From the NCBI GenBank assembly GCA_028281825.1, contig JANQJC010000107.1, positions 43,705 to 107,704 on the forward strand: a DNA stretch of 64,000 nt, written 5' to 3'. The notes beneath the pieces were generated by a model that made no database searches, was not told where the DNA came from, and saw only the letters and a list, made by a program, of their open reading frames with translations. Positions 8,874-18,142 of this stretch are shown one piece after another. Source of the stretch: Flavobacteriales bacterium (GTDB lineage Bacteria > Bacteroidota > Bacteroidia > JANQJC01). Every line of letters begins with the position of its first letter. The stretch's first letter is position 1. Position numbers and translations under genes: made by a program.

Positions 8874-11800
8874 TTAATTAGCCTTGATAATAAAATTAAC
8901 CGAGTAGAAAGGCGGCATGTTATTGTGCGCTTGACCACCACCCCTTGCTTCCGATTCATAAGTGCGGGAAGAACTTGAACCACCATTTAGGTCTGAATAG
9001 TCGTTACCACTACCCTGCTCTTCTGCCTCTCTAAAGGTTATAGTTACATCATGGGTATGCGATGGCATTTCATCAATCGTTAACGTCACTTCTTCTTCAC
9101 CACCTGTGCCTTTTAAGGGGTATGGTGTTTCACCAACGTTTACAATAGGCTTAGCACCCAATGGAAAACGCCCTTTAAGATTAGGAGTGTTTGTGCCACC
9201 AAGCAAGGTTTGTAACTCAGGGTAAGTACCTCCATCAAAAGACTGCCCACCACAGAATAGCCACCCATCTGGTATATTATCATCCTCACCTACATACATT
9301 ACAATTGTGCCAACTGGCATTGCGGGTGAAGTTTGCCAACTGGCTACTCCATTAGCATTACTGGTTAGTACCTTGCCATCACCTTGGGTGCCATCTTGTA
9401 TGCGCACAGTACCATTCACGTGCAGTTTAGTGGTAGGAGAAGTAGTATTTATACCCACATTAGCGTTAAACACCAATAGGTCATTATCAAACTCACCGTA
9501 AATAAGTGCATTATCCTTGTCTGCGGCGCTATTCTCTATGAACAGCCTGTGTGAACCAGCACGCTGCTTACCTGCACGAAAACCCAAATAAACGTTATTA
9601 CTACCTCCTGCATCCCAACCAGCCTCGAAACCAAGGGCCGTATTGTTAGCATCGGCACTTCCACCCCAATCAAGTGCATTTGCCCCGACAGCAGTATTAT
9701 TGTTACCGGTTTGGTTTTCAAATAAGGCAAACTTGCCCACCGCCACGTTCTCATCACCTGTGGTGTTTTTCGCAGAAGCTGATTTACCTAAGCCTGTATT
9801 ATAATTTCCTGTAGTATTATTAGAAAGTGAATAAGCACCCATTGCCGTATTCTCAGTACCACTTGTATTTGTCTCGCCTGACTCAAAGCCAATAAACACG
9901 TTTCTATTTGAGGTGAAATCATCTACAAGACCTGCCTTTTCACCTATTATTATAGAGCCACCTGTGTTTCTTACATCTATTCTTCCCCCGTCCAATCTCA
10001 TACCGCCAACTAAGTGTAGCTTATCGGCAGGTGCAGAAGTGCCTATACCCACATTGCCGCTAACGGCAGCATACATATTTGTGTCATTTACTGTCCAATC
10101 CAAATCAGCAGTATCAGCACTCACCTGATAAGTGCCGTCTGAGAAGAAAATGGTATCTACATTGCTAACGTTTACTGTTCCATTTGCACTCACTGGCGAA
10201 ATGATGTAACCAGTGTCGCAGTCGAGTTTGTAGGTACGGAAGCGGACATCATTGCCGCTACCGATAAATGATTCACCGGGATAAGGGTCAAAACTATACA
10301 ACCTGATGGCAAACGAAGAAGATGAGGATACCAACTCAAACGTGTATGAGTTTCCTGCAGTGATAGGTATAGATGAAGTCAGTTCTATCAATTGCCATCC
10401 CGAACTCTGTGAACCCACAGCCCCTGTATATAATTGGGTTCCTCCAGTGCCTTCACCATCATATATGTTTAATGTACCACCAGGGAAACCACTTGAGCTA
10501 AAAAAGATAGCAATTCCGCCAAGGTCAACATCAGATGTAGGGATAACCTCTTGCCAGATGGCAGTTGTTACAAGTTCCGATGGCGGTGTATTCGCACTAT
10601 TATCTATATCAAGAAACAGCGCCAGTTCACAGGGGGTATATATTCCGTTAGTTGCATCCAAACTTTGTAAAGGCTGCCATGTAGCAGTACCATTGGCATC
10701 GCTGGTCATCACGTACCCAGCAGCTTGGTTGCCATCTACCATGCGGATGTTTCCTGCTACATGTAGCTTGTCTTCTGGTGAACTAGTGCCTATACCCACA
10801 TTGGCATTTAATGCTAGTATATCGTTATCAAACTCGCCATAAATAAGAGCATTATTTTTATCAGCAGCACTGTTCTCTATAAACAGTTGATTAGAACCTG
10901 ACTTGGCTTTACCTGCCCTGTAACCAAGAAAAACGTTACTGCTACCCTCTATATTATAACCAGCCTCATAGCCAAGGGCGGTATTGTTAGCATCCGCATT
11001 TCCTCCCCAATCAAGTGCATTTGCCCCAATCGCTGTATTATTATCGCCAGTCTCGTTTTCATATAATGCAAATCTACCTACCGCTACGTTCTCATCACCT
11101 GTAGTGTTTCTTCCAGAAGCTGACCTACCCAAAGCAGTATTGTGATTACCAGAAGTATTCTTAGAAAGTGAATGTGGTCCAATTGCCGCATTCTCTTTAC
11201 CGCTTATATTTGTCTCACCAGACTCATAGCCAATAAATACGTTTCTGTTAGTGCTAAAGTCATCAACCAGCCCAGCCTTTTCACCTATTATTACAGAGCC
11301 ACCTGTGTTTCTTACATCAATTCTTCCCCCGTCTAATCTCATGTCTCCCACCAGGTGTAATTTATCTGCAGGGGCGCTTGTTCCCACACCCACATTGGCA
11401 GCATTACCCAGCACAACACTATTGTTGGCCGTTACGGATGCATTAGCACCAATGGCCGTGGCGTTCTCCAATGTAGCGTTTCCCGAAGCATTATAACCTA
11501 TATAGGTATTATCGAAACCAGTAGTGTTACTTTTACCAGCATCAGTACCAATAAAAGCATTTCTATTACCTGTGGTATTAAAGCCTGCATCACGGCCTAC
11601 TAGCGTATTGTCTTTACCATCGCCAAGATTGAAACCTGCATTGGTACCTAAGGCAATATTGTTCAAGCCTGTAGTACTGTTGTAACCAGCATTTAAGCCA
11701 CCATAAAAGTTATTGCTACCTGTAGTATTAAAATGTCCTGCACGATATCCCAAAAACATGTTACCATCACCTGTTGTATTTCTCAAACCTGCACGGTAAC

Positions 11801-12578
11801 CGATAAATGAGTTATTACTGCCTGTAGTATTCACCCTACCAGCCCTGTTACCGATAAAGTTGTTGTTCACTCCACTTGTAAGCGCATTACCAGCCTGTTC
11901 ACCTTGCATCATGTTTCGGTTAACATCAAGCTTTAAGGCTCGCTCACCGCCAATTTTTATCTCGTTACCTTGGCTTAGATTAATGCTTCCATTTACATCC
12001 AGTTTTTCAGATGGTGCGGTAGTGCCTATACCTATCTTACTACTGATATTAAACAATGTTGAACTTGCCTCCCACTCTTGCCCATTGCTTCTGATTGTTT
12101 GCCCACTTGTGCCACTAAAGGGTATGTCCCTGTATTGGTCGGCGTTTTCTATATCAATTGCTTTACCGGCTGTCTCAGCATAAAAGGCATAGGGAACACT
12201 CAATAACTGCGAAGTACCCATAAACTGGAAATGCCCATTATTATCAGCATCCAGTTCAATTGATACAAAGTGGTCAGCACTGCTCCAGTCAATGTCATTC
12301 ATTTCACCTACTATGGCATTACCCTCACCTATCTTAATAGCAAAAAGACCAAAAGCATTAGTAGTTACCGTCTGCTCTTCAGCATAAGTAGGGTTATTAA
12401 TATCCTCCGCCGAAAGAATACTTAAACGAAGATTTACTGTTTTATTCACCAAAGTTTGTCCATTAGCATCGCGAACCACACCCTGATAGTTCATTTTTTT
12501 GGGCGCCTGGGCAAAACAGTTTACAGTCAGTAATTGGCAATTGGCAATCACAAGGGCTAGTAGAAGTAGTTTTTTCAT
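8874..12578 (-). CDS. Giant secreted protein with YadA-head-like repeats and C-terminal tail-collar domain
   Basis: A 1234-aa protein with a signal peptide ending FAQ. It starts with the Bacteroidota N-terminal beta domain (PKKMNYQGVVRDANGQTLVNKTVNLRLSIL). From about residue 190 there are many 14-16-residue repeats of the form NTTGxxNxxIGxxAG, like trimeric-adhesin (YadA) head repeats. A ~240-residue block occurs twice (NVGxGTSAPADKLHLVG..ANGxAxWQ), separated by a beta-sandwich segment. The C-terminus (MPVGTIVMYVGEDDNIPDGWLFCGGQSF..LKGRFPLGA) is a phage tail-collar domain. It is probably a surface or extracellular fibre. No T9SS CTD is evident. Function is inferred from architecture. Confidence 0.85.
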   Translation of the reverse strand: MKKLLLLALVIANCQLLTVNCFAQAPKKMNYQGVVRDANGQTLVNKTVNLRLSILSAEDINNPTYAEEQTVTTNAFGLFAIKIGEGNAIVGEMNDIDWSSADHFVSIELDADNNGHFQFMGTSQLLSVPYAFYAETAGKAIDIENADQYRDIPFSGTSGQTIRSNGQEWEASSTLFNISSKIGIGTTAPSEKLDVNGSINLSQGNEIKIGGERALKLDVNRNMMQGEQAGNALTSGVNNNFIGNRAGRVNTTGSNNSFIGYRAGLRNTTGDGNMFLGYRAGHFNTTGSNNFYGGLNAGYNSTTGLNNIALGTNAGFNLGDGKDNTLVGRDAGFNTTGNRNAFIGTDAGKSNTTGFDNTYIGYNASGNATLENATAIGANASVTANNSVVLGNAANVGVGTSAPADKLHLVGDMRLDGGRIDVRNTGGSVIIGEKAGLVDDFSTNRNVFIGYESGETNISGKENAAIGPHSLSKNTSGNHNTALGRSASGRNTTGDENVAVGRFALYENETGDNNTAIGANALDWGGNADANNTALGYEAGYNIEGSSNVFLGYRAGKAKSGSNQLFIENSAADKNNALIYGEFDNDILALNANVGIGTSSPEDKLHVAGNIRMVDGNQAAGYVMTSDANGTATWQPLQSLDATNGIYTPCELALFLDIDNSANTPPSELVTTAIWQEVIPTSDVDLGGIAIFFSSSGFPGGTLNIYDGEGTGGTQLYTGAVGSQSSGWQLIELTSSIPITAGNSYTFELVSSSSSFAIRLYSFDPYPGESFIGSGNDVRFRTYKLDCDTGYIISPVSANGTVNVSNVDTIFFSDGTYQVSADTADLDWTVNDTNMYAAVSGNVGIGTSAPADKLHLVGGMRLDGGRIDVRNTGGSIIIGEKAGLVDDFTSNRNVFIGFESGETNTSGTENTAMGAYSLSNNTTGNYNTGLGKSASAKNTTGDENVAVGKFALFENQTGNNNTAVGANALDWGGSADANNTALGFEAGWDAGGSNNVYLGFRAGKQRAGSHRLFIENSAADKDNALIYGEFDNDLLVFNANVGINTTSPTTKLHVNGTVRIQDGTQGDGKVLTSNANGVASWQTSPAMPVGTIVMYVGEDDNIPDGWLFCGGQSFDGGTYPELQTLLGGTNTPNLKGRFPLGAKPIVNVGETPYPLKGTGGEEEVTLTIDEMPSHTHDVTITFREAEEQGSGNDYSDLNGGSSSSRTYESEARGGGQAHNNMPPFYSVNFIIKAN
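9332..10057 (-). repeat. Intragenic duplication, copy 2
   Basis: Encodes the second copy of the ~240-aa block in the 1234-aa protein (NVGIGTSAPADKLHLVGGMRL through NGVASWQ). It is highly similar to copy 1 at 10673-11396, including LVDDF, NRNVFIG, NTTGDENVAVG and LFIENSAADK. Confidence 0.85.
10673..11396 (-). repeat. Intragenic duplication, copy 1
   Basis: Encodes the first copy of the ~240-aa block (NVGVGTSAPADKLHLVGDMRL through NGTATWQ). Copies 1 and 2 are separated by about 610 bp encoding a different beta-rich segment. Confidence 0.85.
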
Positions 12579-12747
12579 TGATTATGATTTGGTTATCAGC
12601 GAGGGTAAATTTAAGCTCAATAGATTTGATAAAGCAGACAAATTTCTTATATAAAACTATCTCCATAAAGATTAATAATCTTTTAATACGTTGATTTTCA
12701 AATCATTAAAATAGATTGTATTATGAGTTCAAAACGTATGTTAAATC

Positions 12748-12777
12748 TTTGGTAACACCATTTATTGCTTACTTTAG
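12748..12777 (+). promoter_or_regulatory. Promoter of the 501-aa gene (TTTG-N18-TACTTTAG)
   Basis: TTTG at 12748-12751, an 18-nt spacer, then TACTTTAG (one mismatch to TAnnTTTG). The box ends only 6 nt before the ATG at 12784, implying a leaderless or nearly leaderless mRNA. Confidence 0.6.
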
Positions 12778-12783
12778 CCTTCA

Positions 12784-14289
12784 ATGAAAAGCAATACCGC
12801 ACTAGAAGTTTATAATCTTATACACAGCCTTAGCCCTACTGAAAAGTCATATTTCAGGAAGAGCCTTACCAAGCGTAGCGACGGCAAACTGGGTGACATT
12901 TTTGATATTTTCAATAAGCGAACAACATTTGAAGAAGAGCCTATTCGGAATGAACTAAAGCGTTCTTATACCAATCCTACGGATGCATGCACCAAGCTTA
13001 GCCAAGCCATCTTAAGGTCGATGGTTAATTACCATGCACAGGGCAACACCACTTATGAGCTAAACCAATTGCTATCTCAAATTCAATTTTCCTATAGCAA
13101 AGAACAGTTGTTAACCTGTGAGCGCCTAGTGAACAAAGGCCTTAGCCTTGCCAATAAGAATAATCAATATGCATATATATATCTATTTTGGGAATGGAAG
13201 ACAAGATTACCTGTCTCTGGATATGATGCCCACAAGAAACTATATGAAACTGCTTTTGAGGAAATGAAAACTGCGTCTTCAATGCAGTTGAGTTTTGCTC
13301 AACTACTAGCTTTGCAAAGAGGTGTTGAACGTTTCTCCAGATGGAAACCTATTTCAAAAGAAGGGCTCCAGGATTTATGGAATATACTCATCAATGAAAC
13401 AGCAAACCCTGCGTCTTATACTGAGCCTGCTCCCAGGGGTCTTACCTTACAGGCCAATACTTTAATAGCTGGCATCAACTTTGAAATCGGTAACTGGGAA
13501 TATTCCTATGAATGCCTGAATAAGCATATAGAAAGTTTTGGACCTCCTGATAAATTGCCTGATAAACCATTCAGAAATTGGTTAGCATCGATTAATAATG
13601 CTATGGGAGTTTCTATTCTACTTTACAGGAAAAAAGACTATGAGGCAAAAAGAAAGCTTCTGGTAAAGGTGCTGAAGAATAAAAAGCTTGAAAACCAACC
13701 CAGAGTATGGGAAAACCTAACTCATCATGACACCAATCATAAAGTATTTAACGGTGAGTATCAGGAGGCAATCAAAGAACTAAAAAAACGTGTAAATCAA
13801 ACCCAAGAAGGTGTTACGCATGTAGTTTATGAAAAGGAGACATTAATGCATGCCCTATCAGTGGCCAGATTCATGCAAGGTGACTGTAAAGGTGTGATTG
13901 CCGACTGTAATGAGATATTAGCGAGCAAAGAAAATCCTAACGACCGCATTATCATCCATACCACCAAGTGGGTAGAGCTATTGAGTGTTTACCTGTTGGA
14001 GTATTCTTCACTTTTCCCGAATAAGGTACTATCCATGAAGCGCTACCTGAAAAAATTGAATACAGGCTTTGATTGGGAACTGGATATTATTAAAACCCTG
14101 CAAAACACTTTTGAGAAGCCTGAAGCTGAGAAGCAAAAAGCGTTTAAAGCCTTTTATTTGAAGCTGAAAGAACACCAAAATGAACTTCGAGTGGCTATAC
14201 GTAATTTTGATATGCTACTTTGGATAGAAGCCATGAACTATGGAAAAAGCCTTGGTGAATTAACAGTGGAGAGATATAATCAAGAATAG
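12784..14289 (+). CDS. Conserved Bacteroidota 501-aa helical-repeat protein, function unknown
   Basis: Cytoplasmic (no signal peptide) and almost wholly alpha-helical. The N-terminus NTALEVYNLIHSLSPTEKSYFRKSLTKRSDGKLGDIFDIFNK precedes TPR-like helical hairpins (for example NQYAYIYLFWEWKTRL, GNWEYSYECLNKHIESF and GDCKGVIADCNEILASKENP). Such proteins usually act as scaffolds, but no partner is visible. The gene stands alone, has its own promoter and is convergent (1 nt apart) with the TonB-dependent receptor. I do not recognise a named family. Confidence 0.8.
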   Translation: MKSNTALEVYNLIHSLSPTEKSYFRKSLTKRSDGKLGDIFDIFNKRTTFEEEPIRNELKRSYTNPTDACTKLSQAILRSMVNYHAQGNTTYELNQLLSQIQFSYSKEQLLTCERLVNKGLSLANKNNQYAYIYLFWEWKTRLPVSGYDAHKKLYETAFEEMKTASSMQLSFAQLLALQRGVERFSRWKPISKEGLQDLWNILINETANPASYTEPAPRGLTLQANTLIAGINFEIGNWEYSYECLNKHIESFGPPDKLPDKPFRNWLASINNAMGVSILLYRKKDYEAKRKLLVKVLKNKKLENQPRVWENLTHHDTNHKVFNGEYQEAIKELKKRVNQTQEGVTHVVYEKETLMHALSVARFMQGDCKGVIADCNEILASKENPNDRIIIHTTKWVELLSVYLLEYSSLFPNKVLSMKRYLKKLNTGFDWELDIIKTLQNTFEKPEAEKQKAFKAFYLKLKEHQNELRVAIRNFDMLLWIEAMNYGKSLGELTVERYNQE

Positions 14290-16800
14290 CTAAAACTTGA
14301 CTATGAGTTTGACGTTGAGTTGCCGTGCTGTGAGGAAGTTAGGCACAGCATATTGACGGTTGTTTACATCAGTTACCCAAAGGTAAGAGATGGTGTTACT
14401 TACCTGCAGCAGGTTAAATACCTCCATACTTATCCATGCGGATTTGAGGTGTTTGAATGGACTTTTTTCTTTCATCTTTGCCCTTGCTTTCTCATTCAAT
14501 ATTTCATAAGAAAAACCAATATCAACCCTTCTATAAGGTGGTATGCGCAACGTATCTTTATATCGCTCAAAAGAGGGCGGGCCGAAGGGTAGCCCTGTAC
14601 CAAGTAAAAGATTCAAGTGCATTTTGAGTGATGGAACCCTTGGCACATAGTCCTGAAAGAATATACCCAAGTTCACCCTTTGGTCTGTTGGGCGGGGAAT
14701 GTAGCCCGGTTCAATGCGGACGCTATCTGTTATTACATTATTCTCTGTAAAATTGGCAATAATCTCCTCTCCATCACTGTTAAAATACTTATAAAAGAAA
14801 TCGTTCTCTATGTCTTCACGTGTTTGCATCACTGAAAGGCTAAACCAGCTTTCTACCCCCTTCACAAACTCACCATTCACTTTCATATCAATACCAGCAG
14901 CATAGCCGTGAGCAATGTTGTCTGCATAGTACCTAATGCGCACATTGTCAATCTCATAAGGAATCAAATCCTCCAGATGTTTGTAATAGATTTCACCAAC
15001 ATACTTGAATGGCCTGCCCCAAGCCATAAAGTTGTAGTCTGCACCTAGCACAGCGTGATAGGATTTTTGGGCTTTCACATTGCGATTGATGTTGCCATTT
15101 AGATCGCGCAACTCGCGGTAGAATGGTGGCTGGTGATAGGCTCCACCAGATACCCTGAAAAGAAAATCTCTTTTCCACTTGGGCTTGAAAGAATAGGTTA
15201 TTCTTGGACTTACAATTAATTCCTTGTTCAAGTCCCAATAGTTGGCACGTATACCAGCGGTGAGCGCATGTTCAGTGCTATCACCATAAAAGAACCAGCC
15301 ATGCTGGAAATATGCGCTGTAACGGTTTGAGTTTAAGTTGATGGTAGTCTTAACTACATCACGAAGTTGTATCTCACCAGATGGTGCTTGTGGAATAGAA
15401 TAACCGGCAGAGTCAATCATGTTCCATTCGCTCAACTCATCATCTATCATTTCGCGCTGGTATTTTACCCCCCAAGCCATGCTTCTATTCTCTTCTGTGA
15501 AGGTACCCTTGTGCACTGCATTGGCAACAATTGCATTCAAATAGTTACGCGCGTGATTGAGATAGCCCCCTACTCCAATATCAGCCTTAGCCTTACCTAA
15601 GTCATCTGAGCCAAAATTGTTTTCAAGCTCCTGCAAGCGATAAGCGCCCTCCACATCAAAAGTTTCTGACTCAAATGAATTGAAACCCGAGGTGATAAAC
15701 TTTAACTTTAGCTTTTTATCATCACTCAAGTAATTAAAGCTAAATGCACCAAGACCTGTCTCGAAACTGTTTACTTCTTGTCCATCAAAAAACACTTGCA
15801 ACTGTAAAGCGCTGTTAATAGTACCAAATTGGGTAAGCCTATCTTCAGGGATAAAAGTGTACTTATTGCGTGAATAATGCACTAAAGTGGTCCACTCCCA
15901 ATTAGGGCTTAGCCTGTAATTGAGCATAGTCTGGGCATCTGTAAAGTTGGGAAAATACTGTCCTTGGGTATCCAAACTACCCAGCACATACCTGTTAGTC
16001 CTATGGCGGGCACCGAATAGATAGTTGAACCTCAGATTTTTAGAAACACCCTCAAAATGCAATGCCCCACCCAAAAGACTGGCAGTAGCCGTACCACCAA
16101 ATTCTTTAGGTTTTTTGTAAGTGATATCAAGCACTGACGACATCTTATCACCGTACTTAGCCTCAAAACCTCCGGCGGAGAACTTAATCGATTCAATCAA
16201 GTCAATATTAGGGAAGCTTAAACCCTCTTGCTGCCCTGAACGCACTAAAAATGGCCGATATATCTGGATGTCATTCACATACACCAAGTTCTCGTCATAG
16301 TTACCGCCACGCACATTGTACTGGGTACTTAACTCATTATTGGAGGAAACTCCACTTAAAGTCTTCAGAATACTGCTGATATCATTATTGGGTGTTGGCA
16401 GTACCGTAACGTTTATCGGGTCAATGTTTACGATATCGTTATGCCTTGAACGCTTATCTTCCACTACAACAGCCTGCATCACCAAGGGCTTTAGTGTTAA
16501 GTTTACTTCCTTTTTTTGCCCTGGATTCAACTTTACCCAAATAGTGTCTTTTTGGTAAGACAGGTAGGCATAAACCACCATTAGCCTTTTGTTGGCTGGC
16601 ATCTCAAACTCATAACGTCCCTGGGTATTAGAAGTATTACCAATTTCTTCACTTGGGATGCCAACTGCAACCCCTTCCATCGGCTCGCCATTTTCATTCT
16701 TCACTTTACCAAACAAAGTACCTGTACCTTGAGCATTAGCAGCTAAAGCCCCTAACAGGATGGCGCATAAGAAGAATAGAAGATGCTTGTAAAACCTCAT
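14290..16800 (-). CDS. TonB-dependent receptor with carboxypeptidase-like regulatory domain
   Basis: About 836 aa from the Met at 16800, which starts the signal peptide MRFYKHLLFFLCAILLGALAANAQ; the ORF's extra ten residues are unlikely to be translated. The order is a carboxypeptidase-like domain (GTLFGKVKNENGEPMEGVAVGI..GRYEFEMPANKRLMVVYAYLSYQKDTIWV), a plug (DISSILKTLSGVSSNNELSTQYNVRGGNYDENLVYVNDIQIYRPF), then a 22-strand-type barrel ending in RQLNVKLIVKF. It imports a large substrate with TonB energy; no SusD partner or obvious substrate genes are adjacent. The next upstream gene also carries a carboxypeptidase-like domain. Confidence 0.93.
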   Translation of the reverse strand: MRFYKHLLFFLCAILLGALAANAQGTGTLFGKVKNENGEPMEGVAVGIPSEEIGNTSNTQGRYEFEMPANKRLMVVYAYLSYQKDTIWVKLNPGQKKEVNLTLKPLVMQAVVVEDKRSRHNDIVNIDPINVTVLPTPNNDISSILKTLSGVSSNNELSTQYNVRGGNYDENLVYVNDIQIYRPFLVRSGQQEGLSFPNIDLIESIKFSAGGFEAKYGDKMSSVLDITYKKPKEFGGTATASLLGGALHFEGVSKNLRFNYLFGARHRTNRYVLGSLDTQGQYFPNFTDAQTMLNYRLSPNWEWTTLVHYSRNKYTFIPEDRLTQFGTINSALQLQVFFDGQEVNSFETGLGAFSFNYLSDDKKLKLKFITSGFNSFESETFDVEGAYRLQELENNFGSDDLGKAKADIGVGGYLNHARNYLNAIVANAVHKGTFTEENRSMAWGVKYQREMIDDELSEWNMIDSAGYSIPQAPSGEIQLRDVVKTTINLNSNRYSAYFQHGWFFYGDSTEHALTAGIRANYWDLNKELIVSPRITYSFKPKWKRDFLFRVSGGAYHQPPFYRELRDLNGNINRNVKAQKSYHAVLGADYNFMAWGRPFKYVGEIYYKHLEDLIPYEIDNVRIRYYADNIAHGYAAGIDMKVNGEFVKGVESWFSLSVMQTREDIENDFFYKYFNSDGEEIIANFTENNVITDSVRIEPGYIPRPTDQRVNLGIFFQDYVPRVPSLKMHLNLLLGTGLPFGPPSFERYKDTLRIPPYRRVDIGFSYEILNEKARAKMKEKSPFKHLKSAWISMEVFNLLQVSNTISYLWVTDVNNRQYAVPNFLTARQLNVKLIVKF

Positions 16801-16904
16801 TATAGTTTTAAAACAACAGCTAATTAGCAATTTTGAGTGAGGTAGAATTGTTTCTATAGGCTTGCTGCTGATTTAAGGCGGGTAAATTTAATAATCCCTA
16901 TGTT

Positions 16905-17534
16905 TTATTTATCCTTTTTAAAGTCTCCGTCTCTCCATGCCTGAATGAATTTTGACCAAGCGATAGGATTAAATATGTTTTGCGGTGGCAACTGACCAGA
17001 ATAGTATAGCCGATGGTATTGCTGTTGCATGTAGTTTTTATAGTTCATGCTGCCATCCATAGCTATCATCTCAGCCCTTTGCGCCATATCAGCTTTATCT
17101 AGATTGTGCAGGGCGCGGGTCATATCGTCCATTGGCACATCATAGTTCATAAAAGCTATTTTGAATTGATTCCAAGTAGGCAATGGCCTCACCGTTACCG
17201 TACCTAATGCAACTGTGTCTTTTTGCAAAATTTTAATCAAAGAATAGCTATTAGAAGAAAGGCTGTCTGGCAGTATAAATTCAGATTTTTTATACCCTAC
17301 TGATGAGAATATCACCGTATCACTGGGTTGCGCGACAAAAGAGAAATAACCGTAAAAGTCACTAATGGTACCCCTGCGTGAACCTTTGATGATAATGCTG
17401 GAAAACGGTACAGGCGATAGGCTATCATTAGCCAACACCACACCAGAGAATTGTATTAGGTTTTTCTCCTGAGCTTTTCCTTCAAAAACGCCAACCGCAA
17501 GTAGTATAAATAGTATTGAAAGTATTTTTTTCAT
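16905..17534 (-). CDS. Carboxypeptidase-like regulatory-domain secreted protein
   Basis: A 209-aa protein with a signal peptide (ILFILLAVGVFEGKAQ). It has a single CarboxypepD_reg-like beta-sandwich (FSGVVLANDSLSPVPFSSIIIKGSRRGTISDFYGYFSFVAQPSDTVIFSSVGYKKSEFILPD), followed by a helical tail (NQFKIAFMNYDVPMDDMTRALHNLDKADMAQRAEMIAMDGSMNYKNYMQQQYHRLYY). The domain resembles the N-terminal extension of TonB-dependent receptors but here stands without a barrel. It lies between the HEAT gene and the receptor, all on the minus strand, and may share a transcript with them. The role is unknown; it is probably periplasmic. Confidence 0.8.
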   Translation of the reverse strand: MKKILSILFILLAVGVFEGKAQEKNLIQFSGVVLANDSLSPVPFSSIIIKGSRRGTISDFYGYFSFVAQPSDTVIFSSVGYKKSEFILPDSLSSNSYSLIKILQKDTVALGTVTVRPLPTWNQFKIAFMNYDVPMDDMTRALHNLDKADMAQRAEMIAMDGSMNYKNYMQQQYHRLYYSGQLPPQNIFNPIAWSKFIQAWRDGDFKKDK

Positions 17535-17559
17535 CTATATTTTTTCAATGAAGAACACC

Positions 17560-18099
17560 TTACAAACGTTCTTCTTGTGAAATATTGTCTAATCGGGTTT
17601 GTAATGCCTTTAATAGATTCTCCACCAATGCCTCATTCTCATTACTTGGGAAATCCAAATACTCATGTGCCCTATCAATCCCTTGCAAAAGCTCATTCTC
17701 ATCAAAGGGTCCCTTCATTTCTTCAATTACCGTTAAGGCCTCCATACTCACACTAAACTCCTCCTCAATCACCAATTCCACAAAAAAAGGAAGAAAACCA
17801 CTGTAATCTATCTTTGCTTCCCAACAAGTTGATACAAAGAAAGCCTTTTCTTCGGCAAAGTCGGGGTCATTGATTATCTCTGTTACAGCTACAGCACTCT
17901 TTTGGTCTTTCAAATCAGTGAACACCTTGCGGATGCCGCTTTTCACCTGTTCATGCTGTGAGGATGTCAATAGTTTTGCCAATACTGGCAAGATAGTCTC
18001 ATCCCCCATTTTCCGTACATCCTCAACTGCCTTTAAGGCGATGCTCTCTTCTTCCGACTTGAGACTTTTAACTAATTGATTGAATTCTTCCTTTTTCAA
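17560..18099 (-). CDS. HEAT-repeat protein
   Basis: A 179-aa acidic cytoplasmic protein. It contains HEAT-like hairpins: SEEESIALKAVEDVRKMGDETILPVLAKLL, EQVKSGIRKVFTDLKDQKSAVAVTEIIND and DFAEEKAFFVSTCWEAKIDYSGFLPFFVELVIEEEFSVSMEALTVIEEM. Such repeats act as a protein-interaction scaffold; no partner is evident. It stands downstream of yggS, with its own -7 box at 18130-18137, and 25 nt upstream of the carboxypeptidase-like gene. Confidence 0.8.
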   Translation of the reverse strand: MKKEEFNQLVKSLKSEEESIALKAVEDVRKMGDETILPVLAKLLTSSQHEQVKSGIRKVFTDLKDQKSAVAVTEIINDPDFAEEKAFFVSTCWEAKIDYSGFLPFFVELVIEEEFSVSMEALTVIEEMKGPFDENELLQGIDRAHEYLDFPSNENEALVENLLKALQTRLDNISQEERL

Positions 18100-18129
18100 C
18101 TCTGTGATATCTTAGGCCAATAAAGCATG

Positions 18130-18137
18130 CAAAAGTA
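18130..18137 (-). promoter_or_regulatory. -7 box TACTTTTG upstream of the HEAT gene
   Basis: The minus strand reads TACTTTTG, an exact match to TAnnTTTG, 30 nt before the HEAT gene's ATG. No strong -33 TTTG is seen at 19-20 nt. Confidence 0.45.
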
Positions 18138-18142
18138 AGCAA

